Assembly: GCA_031278815.1 (NCBI GenBank)
Contig: JAITJS010000083.1
Span: 1 to 53,992, forward strand
Source: Treponema sp.
GTDB taxonomy: Bacteria; Spirochaetota; Spirochaetia; Treponematales; Breznakiellaceae
Reading direction: 5' to 3'
Length of the DNA stretch: 53,992 nucleotides
Shown here: positions 1 through 7,997 of the stretch, one piece after another
How the letters are laid out: each line of letters begins with the position of its first letter
Position numbering within the stretch: position 1 is the first letter of the stretch
Notes under the pieces: generated by a model
What the model saw: the letters and a program-made list of their open reading frames with translations, nothing else
The model's database searches: none
What the model was told of the DNA's origin: nothing
Program-made: the position numbers and the translations under genes

Positions 1-99
1 CTTGGGGGTTTGTAGCTATGAGTATGCAAGTAACAGTATAGCATTGGCTATACTTTCAGTGCCTATTGGTATTACCTTTTTTTATGATTTAGCATATAA

Positions 100-173
100 A
101 TTCCTATTTTTCATGCAAATTTTGATTTAGGAATTCCTATTTTTCATGCAAAAAATTCCTATTTTTCGTGCCA
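100..173. repeat. Three short direct repeats, about 20 bp each
   Basis: Three near-identical copies of a unit starting ATTCCTATTTTTC lie at about 100-119, 133-152 and 155-173. The first two are identical over 20 bases. The third differs (CGTGCC in place of CATGCA). The spacings are irregular (13 and 2 bases), so this is neither a CRISPR array nor a simple tandem satellite. The repeats sit just upstream of a transposase remnant on the plus strand and may be leftover ends or duplicated targets of mobile DNA. That role is an inference. Confidence 0.7.
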
Positions 174-208
174 GGTTACAGCCATACTTTCTCCTTGTGG
201 TAGTATAG

Positions 209-394
209 CCGTTTACACAAAATTTGTTACAAGTTCTAGGATGTTTTCGATCGGATAGTGAAGCGGAAGCATTTGCAGCCATACAATCATTTATACAGAC
301 CATACACAAACACCATTTGAGTATATGGGAAGAAGTGATCAAGGTATTTCAAGGCCCCTATTCCTTCCCTTTTGACCTCATGTCGACTGAATAG
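209..394 (+). pseudogene. Transposase C-terminal remnant (IS66-like tail)
   Basis: An open frame without a start codon follows an in-frame TAG at 206-208 and ends at TAG 392-394. It translates to about 61 residues containing LGCFRSDSEAEAFAAIQSFI and later HKHHLSIWEEVIKVF. The pattern 'FRS...A..FA.I.S.I.T..KH' resembles the C-terminal segment of IS66-family transposases. Only the tail is present and no start lies upstream, so it is a decayed fragment. The IS66 assignment comes from motif memory only; that it is transposase-derived is more likely than the exact family. Confidence 0.5.
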
Positions 395-434
395 TTACAG
401 AAATCAAATAATAATAATAAAAGCGGCATGGACT

Positions 435-980
435 TCACATAACGAGACTGTCGGAAAAGTATTTTTTGGTGGCTTGGTAGACCCGGTACTCGTTTGCACC
501 GGAGACGTCTTGCCATGCAATCCGTACGCTGGTATCAGAAAATAGGGTTACCAAAAGATTGTTCGGGCTCGGAGGGAGAGTAAGGCGTATAGATGCATCT
601 GAAGAGAGATCGCTTTCCCCGAACCCATTCACAGCCCTTACCCGGTAATAATAGGTAGTGTCTACTACTAAACCCGCAGCCGCATCTTGGTAGCTGGTCC
701 CCTCTATGGTTGCCTTGTGGTTATACCCACTGGAAGGGTCCGTGGAACGGTAGACTCGGTAGGCGGTGGCATCGGAAACCGCCTCCCAGGAAACCGTAAC
801 CTGATCGGCCTCTAACCGTGCCGAGACATCACCGGGTACCGAAGGGGGCATGAGGCTTACCGACGCGGTGGAGGAGAAGGAACCTGCTCCCAGACTGTTC
901 ACCGAACAGAGCTTGTAGTAATAGGTTAGTCCTAAAATATTTACTTTTTTTGTGAGTGTATATCCCAATACCTTCACCAC
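435..980 (-). pseudogene. Fibronectin type III domain protein fragment
   Basis: The 181 codons contain the end of one FN3 domain (TYYYKLCSVNSLG), one complete FN3 domain (about residues 46-135, with VTVSWEAVSDATAYRVYRS and TTYYYRVRAVN), and the first half of another (VRIAWQDVSGANEYRVY). The reading breaks inside this last domain (ATKKYFSDSLVM then stop), right beside the transposase remnant. At the 5' side the domain start is missing and the first dozen residues do not look like FN3. Both ends therefore seem cut, and I read it as a leftover of a larger secreted multi-FN3 protein. Such proteins usually act as surface or carbohydrate-associated modules. No signal peptide is visible. Confidence 0.7.
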
Positions 981-1102
981 ACAGAGGGGCTCTCAAAGCG
1001 ATCATAGTAAACAATATATTCGAGGCTTTCCCAAAATCCGACATTTTGAAAAAGCCCCTTTGCATAAGGAATTAAAAAAGTGAGGTTTCTTCTTGGCTTG
1101 TA
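981..1102 (-). other. Remnant open stretch downstream of the flavodiiron gene
   Basis: Directly after the fprA stop codon, and in the same frame, about 42 more codons stay open and end with FWESLEYIVYYDRFESPSVW and a TGA near 979. The segment reads like protein (aromatic-rich, no low complexity) but has no start or ribosome-binding site. It could be a decayed gene tail joined to the FN3 remnant, or chance. Nothing else is visible in this gap. Confidence 0.3.
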
Positions 1103-2320
1103 CTAGGCTTGTTCCTTGATAATCCGAGCCAGTTCCCGGCCCCGGGCCTCTAAGGCCGCCAGGTCCTCCTGAGACGGAACCCCGGGCCATTCCAGGGATT
1201 CCAGGTTGTTCCACTGGAGTCCTGTAATGGCCTGTTCGTAGTCTTTTTTAGCCCCCCCGACCCAGCCCCAGGAACCGATGCGGAGTACGGTTTTTCCGGT
1301 TATATGCTTACGACGGAATATATCGATCACCCAGGCCATGGGGGGAAACATGGCATATTCATAGGTCGGCATGGCCAGCACCAGACCGCGGCTTTTATAG
1401 GCATCCTGCAGAATATAGGACACATCTTCATCCGGGACCCGGTGTATGGAGTACGCAACCCCTTCCTGTTCTATGCCATATATGACCGCATCAAGCCCTT
1501 GCTTGGTATTACCGTACATGGATCCCCAGACAAGAGCGATTTCCTTTTCTCCAGGCCCTTTGGCATAGGAGGCGTACCGGAGATACCGGTCGATTATCTT
1601 TTGCGGATCCTTACGCCACACCATACCATGACTGGGGGCGACGCATGTAATGGCTAGACCGGCGAGTTTTTTGATCCCCCGTTCTACAAATGCTGAAAAA
1701 GATGAAACAATATTGGCATAATACCGAAGACTTTCTTTTTCAAAGAAGGCATGTTCCGCTTCGGTAAACTCATCGTCAAAACCTTTGGTTCCCAAGGCCC
1801 CAAAAGAACCAAAAGCATCACAGGAGAAAAGGGTCCCTGAAGCAGCTTCCCAGGTAACCATGGTTTCAGGCCAATGGATATTAGGGGTCTCAAAGAAGGT
1901 GAGGACTTTCCCCTTCCCCAGATCCAGGGTTTCCCCGTCTTTGACTACCCGCAATCCTGTATTGATTTTGAAGAAGGATTTGACCAGATTGATACCCTTG
2001 GCAGTGGAGATGATCTCAACATAAGGGTTCTGTTCCCGGAACTCCCTCAGCCAACCGGTATGATCCGGTTCCAGATGGTTCAAGATAAGGTAATCCACCG
2101 CGTCAAACCCAATACCTATAGATGCAAAAGCCTGTTCAAACTGTTTTGGAGCATCACTCCAATCCCTGACCAGATCAATAAGCGCGATCTTATCGCCCTT
2201 TACCACATAGGTATTAAGAGAAACCCCCTGAGGGATAGGCCAGATACCTTCAAAAAGCTCGGTCGTTTTAATATCCACATGGATATACAATACACCATCC
2301 GCAATAACCTGCACATTCAT
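1103..2320 (-). CDS. fprA: Flavodiiron protein (A-type flavoprotein, O2/NO reductase)
   Basis: This 405-residue protein has the usual length of a two-domain flavodiiron protein. The N-terminal metallo-beta-lactamase-like part carries the diiron ligand motif H-x-E-x-D-H (HLEPDH, residues 82-87), and the C-terminal flavodoxin part shows the FMN loop GSMYGNTKQG. These soluble enzymes reduce O2 to water or NO to N2O using electrons from rubredoxin or similar donors, and protect anaerobes. I chose the ATG at 2320 because TGAGGATGT sits just before it and the family starts there; the upstream in-frame ATG would add 23 unneeded residues. No rubredoxin domain is fused. A hybrid-cluster protein, also linked to nitrosative stress, is encoded at 15.9 kb. 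Confidence 0.93.
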   Translation of the reverse strand: MNVQVIADGVLYIHVDIKTTELFEGIWPIPQGVSLNTYVVKGDKIALIDLVRDWSDAPKQFEQAFASIGIGFDAVDYLILNHLEPDHTGWLREFREQNPYVEIISTAKGINLVKSFFKINTGLRVVKDGETLDLGKGKVLTFFETPNIHWPETMVTWEAASGTLFSCDAFGSFGALGTKGFDDEFTEAEHAFFEKESLRYYANIVSSFSAFVERGIKKLAGLAITCVAPSHGMVWRKDPQKIIDRYLRYASYAKGPGEKEIALVWGSMYGNTKQGLDAVIYGIEQEGVAYSIHRVPDEDVSYILQDAYKSRGLVLAMPTYEYAMFPPMAWVIDIFRRKHITGKTVLRIGSWGWVGGAKKDYEQAITGLQWNNLESLEWPGVPSQEDLAALEARGRELARIIKEQA

Positions 2321-2428
2321 TACATCCTCACTAAAACAACAACCCATAACCCTGAGGGTTCTTGAAAAAACATCTGCCATTCCTTTCAAGAATGACTAAA
2401 ACCCCGGAAATCGGTCGCCAAAGCAAGA

Positions 2429-2869
2429 TTATCGTTTTAAAAAGGTAACTACCCGGTCTAAAACCTTATTTCTATCCAAGGGCTTGATAATATAACTCTT
2501 GGCGCCGGTCATCAAGGATCTTTTAACCACATCCTCTTTACCCAAGGCACTGACCATGATCACCACCGCATTCTTGTCAAATTCTATTATCTTTTCTAAG
2601 GCAGTAACCCCATCCATGACCGGCATGGTGATATCCATGGTAACCAAATCAACCTTAGGAAACATTTCTTTGTACCTTTCCAGTCCCTGAGCACCATCCG
2701 CAGCAGTAGCGATCACTTCAAAGCCTTCAGAGGTAAAGATTTGACTTAGCTGCTTTGCGATAAACATGGAATCATCCACCACAAGAACCCGGTATGCACT
2801 ACCATCAGGCCGTATCCCCGCTGGAATTTTTTCGCTGGTACTTGTGGGTATATTAGACTTTGCTATCAT
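2429..2869 (-). CDS. CheY-like response regulator receiver protein
   Basis: A 146-residue single-domain receiver. After a 26-residue polar leader come the acidic pair in VLVVDDSMF, the phospho-acceptor Asp in DLVTMDITMPVMDG, the conserved Ser in IMVSALG, and the Lys in SYIIKPLD. There is no output domain, so it should act through protein contacts, as CheY does at the flagellar switch or as an intermediate in a phosphorelay. AAAGGAG stands before the start. It lies 108 bp upstream of fprA on the same strand, and co-transcription is possible. No chemotaxis gene is adjacent, so I do not assign cheY. Confidence 0.88.
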   Translation of the reverse strand: MIAKSNIPTSTSEKIPAGIRPDGSAYRVLVVDDSMFIAKQLSQIFTSEGFEVIATAADGAQGLERYKEMFPKVDLVTMDITMPVMDGVTALEKIIEFDKNAVVIMVSALGKEDVVKRSLMTGAKSYIIKPLDRNKVLDRVVTFLKR

Positions 2870-2986
2870 ACGGCATACTCCTTTACTCTATATACTGTAT
2901 ATTCTAGAACATTACAAGTCAAGATCCCTACCCATTAAGCAGAAATCTCCTTTTTCTTTCATCCTAAAATTAGCTATTACTATAAC

Positions 2987-3979
2987 ATGGCAGTATCTTT
3001 TTTACTAGCTCCTATGGCCGAATTAAGCCATAGGGCCCTTCGCGAGTTAATCGAAATATTCGGCGCTTGTGATGAATATTTTACCGAAATGATAAGCGCC
3101 GGTGCTCTCATCAGCGGCGGTCCCTTTGAAGCCTGGTATACGGATCCAGGACCTTGCCCGCAACGGCTGGTATATCAAGTGGTGGGATCCGATCCAGAAC
3201 AAATAGCCGCAGCAGTGAGCCTGTTGGATACCCAGGAATGTGCCGGTATTGACCTTAATATGGGCTGTTCTGCCCCTGCCATCCAGCGGGCCGGCGCAGG
3301 GGTCCGCTGGATGGCCTCTCCGGATCGTGCTGGCGCTTTGATTCACCTCGTGCGGAAACGGACCAAACAGCGGCTGAGTGTTAAATTACGAATCGGTATG
3401 GAGGATGATTTTGACTACCTGGTGGCCTTCTGCAAGAGGCTCGAATCTGAAGGGGTGGAGCGTATCACCCTCCACCCTCGAACCGCCCGGGAAAAGTTCA
3501 AACGCCGTCCTCGCTGGGAATACGTGGGCCTGCTCCGCGCGGCCTTGCAGATCCCGGTGGCGGGAAATGGGGATATTGCCGATGCCCCGGAACTGGTCCG
3601 CCGAGCAGCACAAGGCTGCGATGCGGTCATGGTAGGCCGTCTTGCACTCCGATCTCCCTGGGTTTTTGCTCAGGCACGGCATCTGGAAAATCCCGGGGAA
3701 GAGAAGCCGCCGCAGCTCCCAGAACGCATCGATCTGGAGGAACTAGGGCTTCGCTTCCTTGAACTCTTGGCCCGGTATCAGCCCCGGGAATTCCACAAAA
3801 GTAGAGCCCACCGTTTTTTTAGCTATTTTTGTGATAATTTTATCTGGGCTAGCTACCTTAAGACCCGCTTGGCCAGGGAAACCGAGCTTTCCGCTATGGC
3901 TGCCCTCTTGTCGGCTCATTGCCGGGACCATCCCGAAGAACGAAGTCGCTGTCTCAGCAAATCTCCAGAGCTTTCTTGA
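2987..3979 (+). CDS. tRNA-dihydrouridine synthase (Dus family)
   Basis: This 330-residue FMN enzyme of the Dus family reduces uridines in the tRNA D-loop with NADPH. Visible family marks are the N-terminal LLAPMAELSHRALREL, the catalytic-cysteine region IDLNMGCSAPAIQRAGAG, the phosphate-binding KLRIG, TLHPRTAREKFKRRPRWEYV, and the FMN-binding end VAGNGDI...VMVGRLALRSPWVF. CSAP replaces the commoner CP, but the cysteine is present. No good ribosome-binding site precedes the ATG. The gene overlaps the convergent adk by 26 bp at its 3' end. Confidence 0.9.
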   Translation: MAVSFLLAPMAELSHRALRELIEIFGACDEYFTEMISAGALISGGPFEAWYTDPGPCPQRLVYQVVGSDPEQIAAAVSLLDTQECAGIDLNMGCSAPAIQRAGAGVRWMASPDRAGALIHLVRKRTKQRLSVKLRIGMEDDFDYLVAFCKRLESEGVERITLHPRTAREKFKRRPRWEYVGLLRAALQIPVAGNGDIADAPELVRRAAQGCDAVMVGRLALRSPWVFAQARHLENPGEEKPPQLPERIDLEELGLRFLELLARYQPREFHKSRAHRFFSYFCDNFIWASYLKTRLARETELSAMAALLSAHCRDHPEERSRCLSKSPELS

Positions 3980-4586
3980 AATTGGTCACGACCGTGTCAA
4001 CCAAACCCTGGCCATCAATATCCACTAAAAGCCCTTGGTTGCGGTAATACTCGATAAGGGGCAGGGTTTGTTCCCGGTAGACCTCAAGTCGTTCTCGGAT
4101 TGCCGCTTCTCGGTCGTCTTTCCGGATAAACAGCTCACCCCCACAAACATCGCAGCGGTGCTCATGTTTGGGTTTATTGAAAGTGATATGAAAGTTCGCC
4201 CCGCATTTCCGGCAAACCCGACGACCTGAAAGCCGTTCCAGCGCCGCCGCATCGGAAATCTCCAGATTAAGCACCTTATCCACTGCAGAAAAAGCTGCCA
4301 GGGCTTTCGCTTGGAAAAGAGTCCGGGGGAAGCCGTCCAGAATATACCCTGATTGGGCGTCCTTTTGGGCAAGCCGTTCCTTAACCAGCAGGATGGTGGT
4401 TTCATCATCCACGAGTCTTCCCTCCTCAATGACGGCTTTAACCTTGCTACCGAGGGGATTCATGATGGCTATGGCGGATCGGAAAAGGGCTCCAGTACTG
4501 ATATGGGGTATGTGACAGATTTCCACCCCTTTAGCTGCTAAAGTCCCTTTACCCGCTCCGGGGGGACCCAGGAAGATTAGTTTCAT
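3954..4586 (-). CDS. adk: Adenylate kinase, zinc-type LID
   Basis: This 210-residue protein interconverts ATP+AMP and 2 ADP. The P-loop is GPPGAGKGT near the N-terminus, followed by the AMP-binding HISTGALFR and GFPRT. The LID holds two Cys-x2-Cys pairs (CRKC and CDVC), so it is the zinc-binding long form. The start at 4586 has AGGAG eight bases upstream; the upstream ATG at 4601 would place the Shine-Dalgarno sequence inside the gene. The position is conserved-looking except that P-loop GKGT is followed by LAAKG instead of the usual QA..L. It overlaps dus in the convergent orientation. Confidence 0.95.
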   Translation of the reverse strand: MKLIFLGPPGAGKGTLAAKGVEICHIPHISTGALFRSAIAIMNPLGSKVKAVIEEGRLVDDETTILLVKERLAQKDAQSGYILDGFPRTLFQAKALAAFSAVDKVLNLEISDAAALERLSGRRVCRKCGANFHITFNKPKHEHRCDVCGGELFIRKDDREAAIRERLEVYREQTLPLIEYYRNQGLLVDIDGQGLVDTVVTNFKKALEIC

Positions 4587-4698
4587 AGGTGTACTCCTCA
4601 TAGGATCATCCTCTCGGTATCCTTATTCTTCAAGTATAGACCCAAACCGGGTAGAGGATAAAGCCCAGAAGATCCCATAAGATAACGATGATTCCCCC

Positions 4699-4739
4699 TT
4701 GATGAAGGGTCGGGCATATCCTACAATTTGGGTAGGATA
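4699..4739 (+). promoter_or_regulatory. Promoter with overlapping 8-7-8 dyad for the trans-sulfuration operon
   Basis: The -35 box TTGATG (4699-4704) and -10 box TACAAT (4722-4727) are separated by 17 bp, an excellent sigma-70 fit. A perfect inverted repeat, TATCCTAC (4717-4724) and GTAGGATA (4732-4739), covers the -10 box and the predicted transcription start. A 23-bp dyad in this position is the size expected for an Rrf2-family repressor site, and two Rrf2 genes end this operon. The promoter is read from sequence; the operator role is inference. Confidence 0.6.
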
Positions 4740-4761
4740 AAAATACTACGGGAGCTACCAT

Positions 4762-5895
4762 TTGAACCGAGGAACCTTACTCATCCACAACGGCCACGAA
4801 ACAGAGCCCTTAAGCGGGGCCTTAGGAGTGCCCATTATACAGACCTCCACCTTTGATCAGGGGGATCTGTCCGGCCAGCGAGAATACGATTACGCCCGGT
4901 CCGGCAACCCTACCCGGAAAGCCCTGGAGGAGATCATCGCAAGTCTGGAAAAGGGGGCCCAGGGCTATGCCTTTGGAAGCGGCATTGCGGCGATTGCATC
5001 GGTCTTGGGGATTTTTTCCGCAGGAGACCACCTCATTGCTGCAGAGGATATCTACGGCGGAAGCTGGCGGATCCTCAATACCTTTTATAAACGCTGGGGC
5101 CTGGAAATGACCCCCGTGGATGCTACGGATCCGGATCAGATCCGGCGGGCCATCAAGCCTAATACCAAAGGGCTTTTTCTTGAAACCCCTTCAAATCCCC
5201 TGCTCAAGATCACCAATCTCCCGGTATGCCTGGGGATTGCCCAAGAAGCAGGACTCATTTCCATTGTGGATAATACCTTTATGACCCCTTACCTGCAACG
5301 GCCCCTGGAATTGGGGGCAGATATCGTGGTTCATTCAGCAACGAAGTTCCTGGGGGGACACAGTGATGTCATATCCGGTTTAGCCGTAACTAAGACCGAA
5401 GCCCTGGGCAAACGGGTATACGCGGTGCAAAACGGTTTTGGGGCGGTCCCCGGTCCCTGGGACATCTGGCTCGTGATCCGGGGGCTGAAAACCCTCAAGG
5501 TCCGCATGGATGCCCAAGAAGCTAGTGCCCGGCACATAGCCCCATGGCTCAAGGCCCATGAAGGGGTGAGCGCGGTGTTTTACCCGGGCCTTCCCGGACA
5601 TCCAGACCGGGAAATCAACGAAGTCCAAGCAGCGGGAGCTGGAGCGGTGCTCTCCTTCAAAACCAGGACCAGAGAACAGGCCCTTGGTTTCTTGGCTAAG
5701 GTCAAATTGGCCGCAACTGCGGTGAGTCTGGGCGGAGTGGAGACCATTGCCTCCTACCCGGTAAAGATGAGTCATGCCTCCATACCCCCCGCAGAACGGG
5801 AACGGCTGGGCATTACCGATACCTTGATACGGATTTCCGTGGGACTGGAGGATCCAGAGGATCTCATTGCTGATTTTGCTCAGGCTTTAGCATAA
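4762..5895 (+). CDS. PLP-dependent trans-sulfuration enzyme (cystathionine synthase/lyase family)
   Basis: This 377-residue member of the Cys/Met metabolism PLP family carries YDYARSGNPTR (phosphate-binding Tyr and Arg), DNTFMTPYLQRPLELGAD, and the Schiff-base lysine K195 in HSATKFLGGHSD. The family includes cystathionine gamma-synthase, gamma- and beta-lyases and O-acetylhomoserine sulfhydrylase, and sequence alone does not settle which this is. It starts with TTG behind GGGAG and follows a strong promoter with a dyad. The next gene encodes a paralogue, so the pair could carry out successive steps between cysteine, cystathionine and homocysteine. Confidence 0.88.
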   Translation: MNRGTLLIHNGHETEPLSGALGVPIIQTSTFDQGDLSGQREYDYARSGNPTRKALEEIIASLEKGAQGYAFGSGIAAIASVLGIFSAGDHLIAAEDIYGGSWRILNTFYKRWGLEMTPVDATDPDQIRRAIKPNTKGLFLETPSNPLLKITNLPVCLGIAQEAGLISIVDNTFMTPYLQRPLELGADIVVHSATKFLGGHSDVISGLAVTKTEALGKRVYAVQNGFGAVPGPWDIWLVIRGLKTLKVRMDAQEASARHIAPWLKAHEGVSAVFYPGLPGHPDREINEVQAAGAGAVLSFKTRTREQALGFLAKVKLAATAVSLGGVETIASYPVKMSHASIPPAERERLGITDTLIRISVGLEDPEDLIADFAQALA

Positions 5896-5914
5896 AATGT
5901 TTATGGAGATATGC

Positions 5915-7138
5915 ATGGAAGAAACCCACTGTAACCATACCCCTTATGAGGATACGAACAGAAAAGACCTGGCCGCAGACCGTTCCTTAGATACGGTCAC
6001 GGTACGAGGAGCAAGTCTTTTTGAGCCTCGTACCGGGGCTATCAGCACCCCTATCTATCAGAGTTCCACTTTCAGGCATCCGGGACTCTTTGAATCCACG
6101 GGCTTTGATTATTCCCGAGGGATCAATCCCACCAGAACCGAGCTTGAACTGACCCTGGCCTTACTGGAACAAGGACGCTCTGGCCTGGCCTTTTCCAGCG
6201 GCATGGGGGCAATTTCTGGGATCATCAAGCTCTACCGGCCTGGGGATCACCTGATCGTTTCTGAAGACCTCTATGGCGGTACCTATCGGCTTTTCAACGA
6301 GTATTACGGCCGTTACGGTTTTTCCTTTTCTTGGGTGGATACCAGTAATTTTACGCTTGTCCAAGAAGCCCTGCGCCCTGAAACCAAGGCAATATTCATC
6401 GAGACCCCCTCAAACCCCATGATGAAAGTTACCGATATCCAAAGGTGTGCGGAACTCATTCATCGCCATGGCGGGCAGCTTATCGTGGATAATACCTTGC
6501 TCTCCCCCTATTTCCAAAACCCCTTGAACTTCGGTGCAGACCTGGTCATCCATAGCGGTACCAAATACTTAAGCGGTCACAACGATACCCTATCGGGGTT
6601 CATCGTGCATTCCGATACCCAGCTTGAACAGCCCTTGCGGGAGATCCAGAAAAGCGAAGGCGCGAGCCTCTCTCCTTTTGATGCCTGGTTGACCCTGCGG
6701 GGTATCAAGACCCTGGCCCTGAGAATGAAAAAGTGTGAGCAAAACGCCCGGCGTATTGCCGTTTGGCTGCGGGAGCACCCCCGGGTTGGCCAGGTGTTCT
6801 TCACCGGTTTTGAGGATCATCCGCAGTATGCCTTGTCCTGTTCCCAGGCCCGGGGTTTCGGCGGGATGATTTCCTTTTATGTGAAATATCCCCAGGATGT
6901 ACCGATCTTGCTTAAAAGGGTGTCTCTCATCCTCTTTGCAGAAAGCTTAGGGGGAGTTGAGTCTCTCATAACCTATCCTTTGGTACAAACCCACAGTGCA
7001 ATCCCCGAGGATATGCGTAAGGCCGCAGGAATCAACGACCGGCTTCTGCGCTTATCCGTGGGTATTGAGGATGGGGATGATCTCATCGCGGATCTGGCAG
7101 ATGCCTTCGCCCAGTGCGGAAAAGAAGAGAAATCATGA
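5915..7138 (+). CDS. Second PLP-dependent trans-sulfuration enzyme
   Basis: A paralogue of the preceding gene with a longer N-terminal extension (about 30 residues). It has FDYSRGINPTRTELE, DNTLLSPYFQNPLNFGADLV and the PLP lysine in HSGTKYLSGHNDTLSG. The Ser-Gly-His-Asn-Asp version of the lysine loop differs from the Gly-Gly-His-Ser-Asp loop of its neighbour, which suggests different substrate preference (synthase versus lyase). I prefer the ATG at 5915 because GGAG lies seven bases before it; an upstream ATG at 5897 is also in frame. It overlaps the Rrf2 gene by ATGA. Confidence 0.87.
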   Translation: MEETHCNHTPYEDTNRKDLAADRSLDTVTVRGASLFEPRTGAISTPIYQSSTFRHPGLFESTGFDYSRGINPTRTELELTLALLEQGRSGLAFSSGMGAISGIIKLYRPGDHLIVSEDLYGGTYRLFNEYYGRYGFSFSWVDTSNFTLVQEALRPETKAIFIETPSNPMMKVTDIQRCAELIHRHGGQLIVDNTLLSPYFQNPLNFGADLVIHSGTKYLSGHNDTLSGFIVHSDTQLEQPLREIQKSEGASLSPFDAWLTLRGIKTLALRMKKCEQNARRIAVWLREHPRVGQVFFTGFEDHPQYALSCSQARGFGGMISFYVKYPQDVPILLKRVSLILFAESLGGVESLITYPLVQTHSAIPEDMRKAAGINDRLLRLSVGIEDGDDLIADLADAFAQCGKEEKS

Positions 7139-7566
7139 GAATCTCTACTAAAGGCCGGTATTCCCTGGAAGCCTTGCTGTATATGACCCTGCTTCCTGAA
7201 GGGGAATACGCCAGTACCCGGACCATAGCAGAAAACACCGGTCTTTCTGATGGATACTTAGAACAGCTCTTTATCCCCCTACGAAAAGCTGGTATTGTCC
7301 AGGGTATCCGGGGCCCCCAAGGGGGTTACATCATCGGTAAGCCGGTAAAGACGATCACCGTAGGGGATGTACTCCGGGCAGTGGAAGGTTCCCTGGAACT
7401 GGTGGATTGTGTGAGTTCCACGCGCTGTCCCATCCGGGATGGATGCATTTCCCGGCATACCTGGAGCGAACTCTATCAGGAAATAAGCGCCTGTGTGGAT
7501 ACCATTACCCTGTATGACCTGGTTGAGGCCTACCATGCCCTGGATACCTTGGAGTACGTGATATGA
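7135..7566 (+). CDS. Rrf2-family regulator with IscR-like cysteine triad
   Basis: A 143-residue winged-helix regulator. The N-terminal RISTKGRYSLEALLYMTL and the wing GIRGPQGGYII are typical of Rrf2. It has three cysteines in the C-x5-C-x5-C spacing (VDCVSSTRCPIRDGC) followed four residues later by His, very close to the [2Fe-2S] ligand set of IscR, so it may sense Fe-S status or the redox state of sulfur metabolism. The start is fixed by ATGA overlap with the upstream PLP enzyme gene; the next Rrf2 gene begins with another ATGA overlap. It probably binds the dyad at 4717-4739 and autoregulates, as CymR and IscR do for their operons. This is inference. Confidence 0.88.
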   Translation: MRISTKGRYSLEALLYMTLLPEGEYASTRTIAENTGLSDGYLEQLFIPLRKAGIVQGIRGPQGGYIIGKPVKTITVGDVLRAVEGSLELVDCVSSTRCPIRDGCISRHTWSELYQEISACVDTITLYDLVEAYHALDTLEYVI

Positions 7567-7997
7567 AAATTTCAACCCGAGGCCGTTACGGTATACGGCT
7601 TCTCATAGATCTCGCGGAACATACCCATGAATCCCATGTATCCCTGGCGAGCGTAGCGGAGCGGCAGAGGGTTTCTATCCGCTATTTAGAACAGGTCGCG
7701 GTGATACTGCGCCGGGCGGGGTTTATCCGCTCGGTTAAAGGGGCTTCTGGAGGGTATACCTTGGCCCGGTCTCCCCAGGATATTTTCATTGGGGAGGTTC
7801 TCCGGGAACTTGAAGGGGATATGCTGGTGGTAGATCCGCCCCTTCCCCAGGTAAAAGAAACCAAAATCCAACGGTGTATCAGGCTTACGGTTTTTGATAG
7901 GCTCAATGAACGGATCGCTGGGGTGATAGATCGGAAGACCTTGGCCTCAGTGGTGGGCACTATTGATCCGGACGAAGCCTATATGTATTTCATTTGA
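7563..7997 (+). CDS. Rrf2-family regulator without cysteine triad
   Basis: A 144-residue second Rrf2 protein (KISTRGRYGIRLLIDLAEH, then SVKGASGGYTLARSP). It has one cysteine only, so it should not hold an IscR-type cluster and more resembles CymR-like members that answer to a protein or metabolite partner. The start overlaps the stop of the first regulator as ATGA. A pair of different Rrf2 genes in tandem could act together at one operator or divide targets. The last gene of this plus-strand operon, it overlaps the damaged YibE/F region from the other strand. Confidence 0.86.
   Translation: MKISTRGRYGIRLLIDLAEHTHESHVSLASVAERQRVSIRYLEQVAVILRRAGFIRSVKGASGGYTLARSPQDIFIGEVLRELEGDMLVVDPPLPQVKETKIQRCIRLTVFDRLNERIAGVIDRKTLASVVGTIDPDEAYMYFI

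Noticed and set aside
100-173. CRISPR array
   Set aside because: Spacers of 13 and 2 bases and only three units do not fit CRISPR, and no cas gene is present.
127-342. 71-codon minus-strand frame over the left-end repeats
   Set aside because: Low-quality Cys-rich reading across the repeats and opposite to the clear transposase tail.
1304-2365. Long plus-strand frames inside the flavodiiron gene
   Set aside because: They are antisense shadows; only the minus strand shows flavodiiron motifs.
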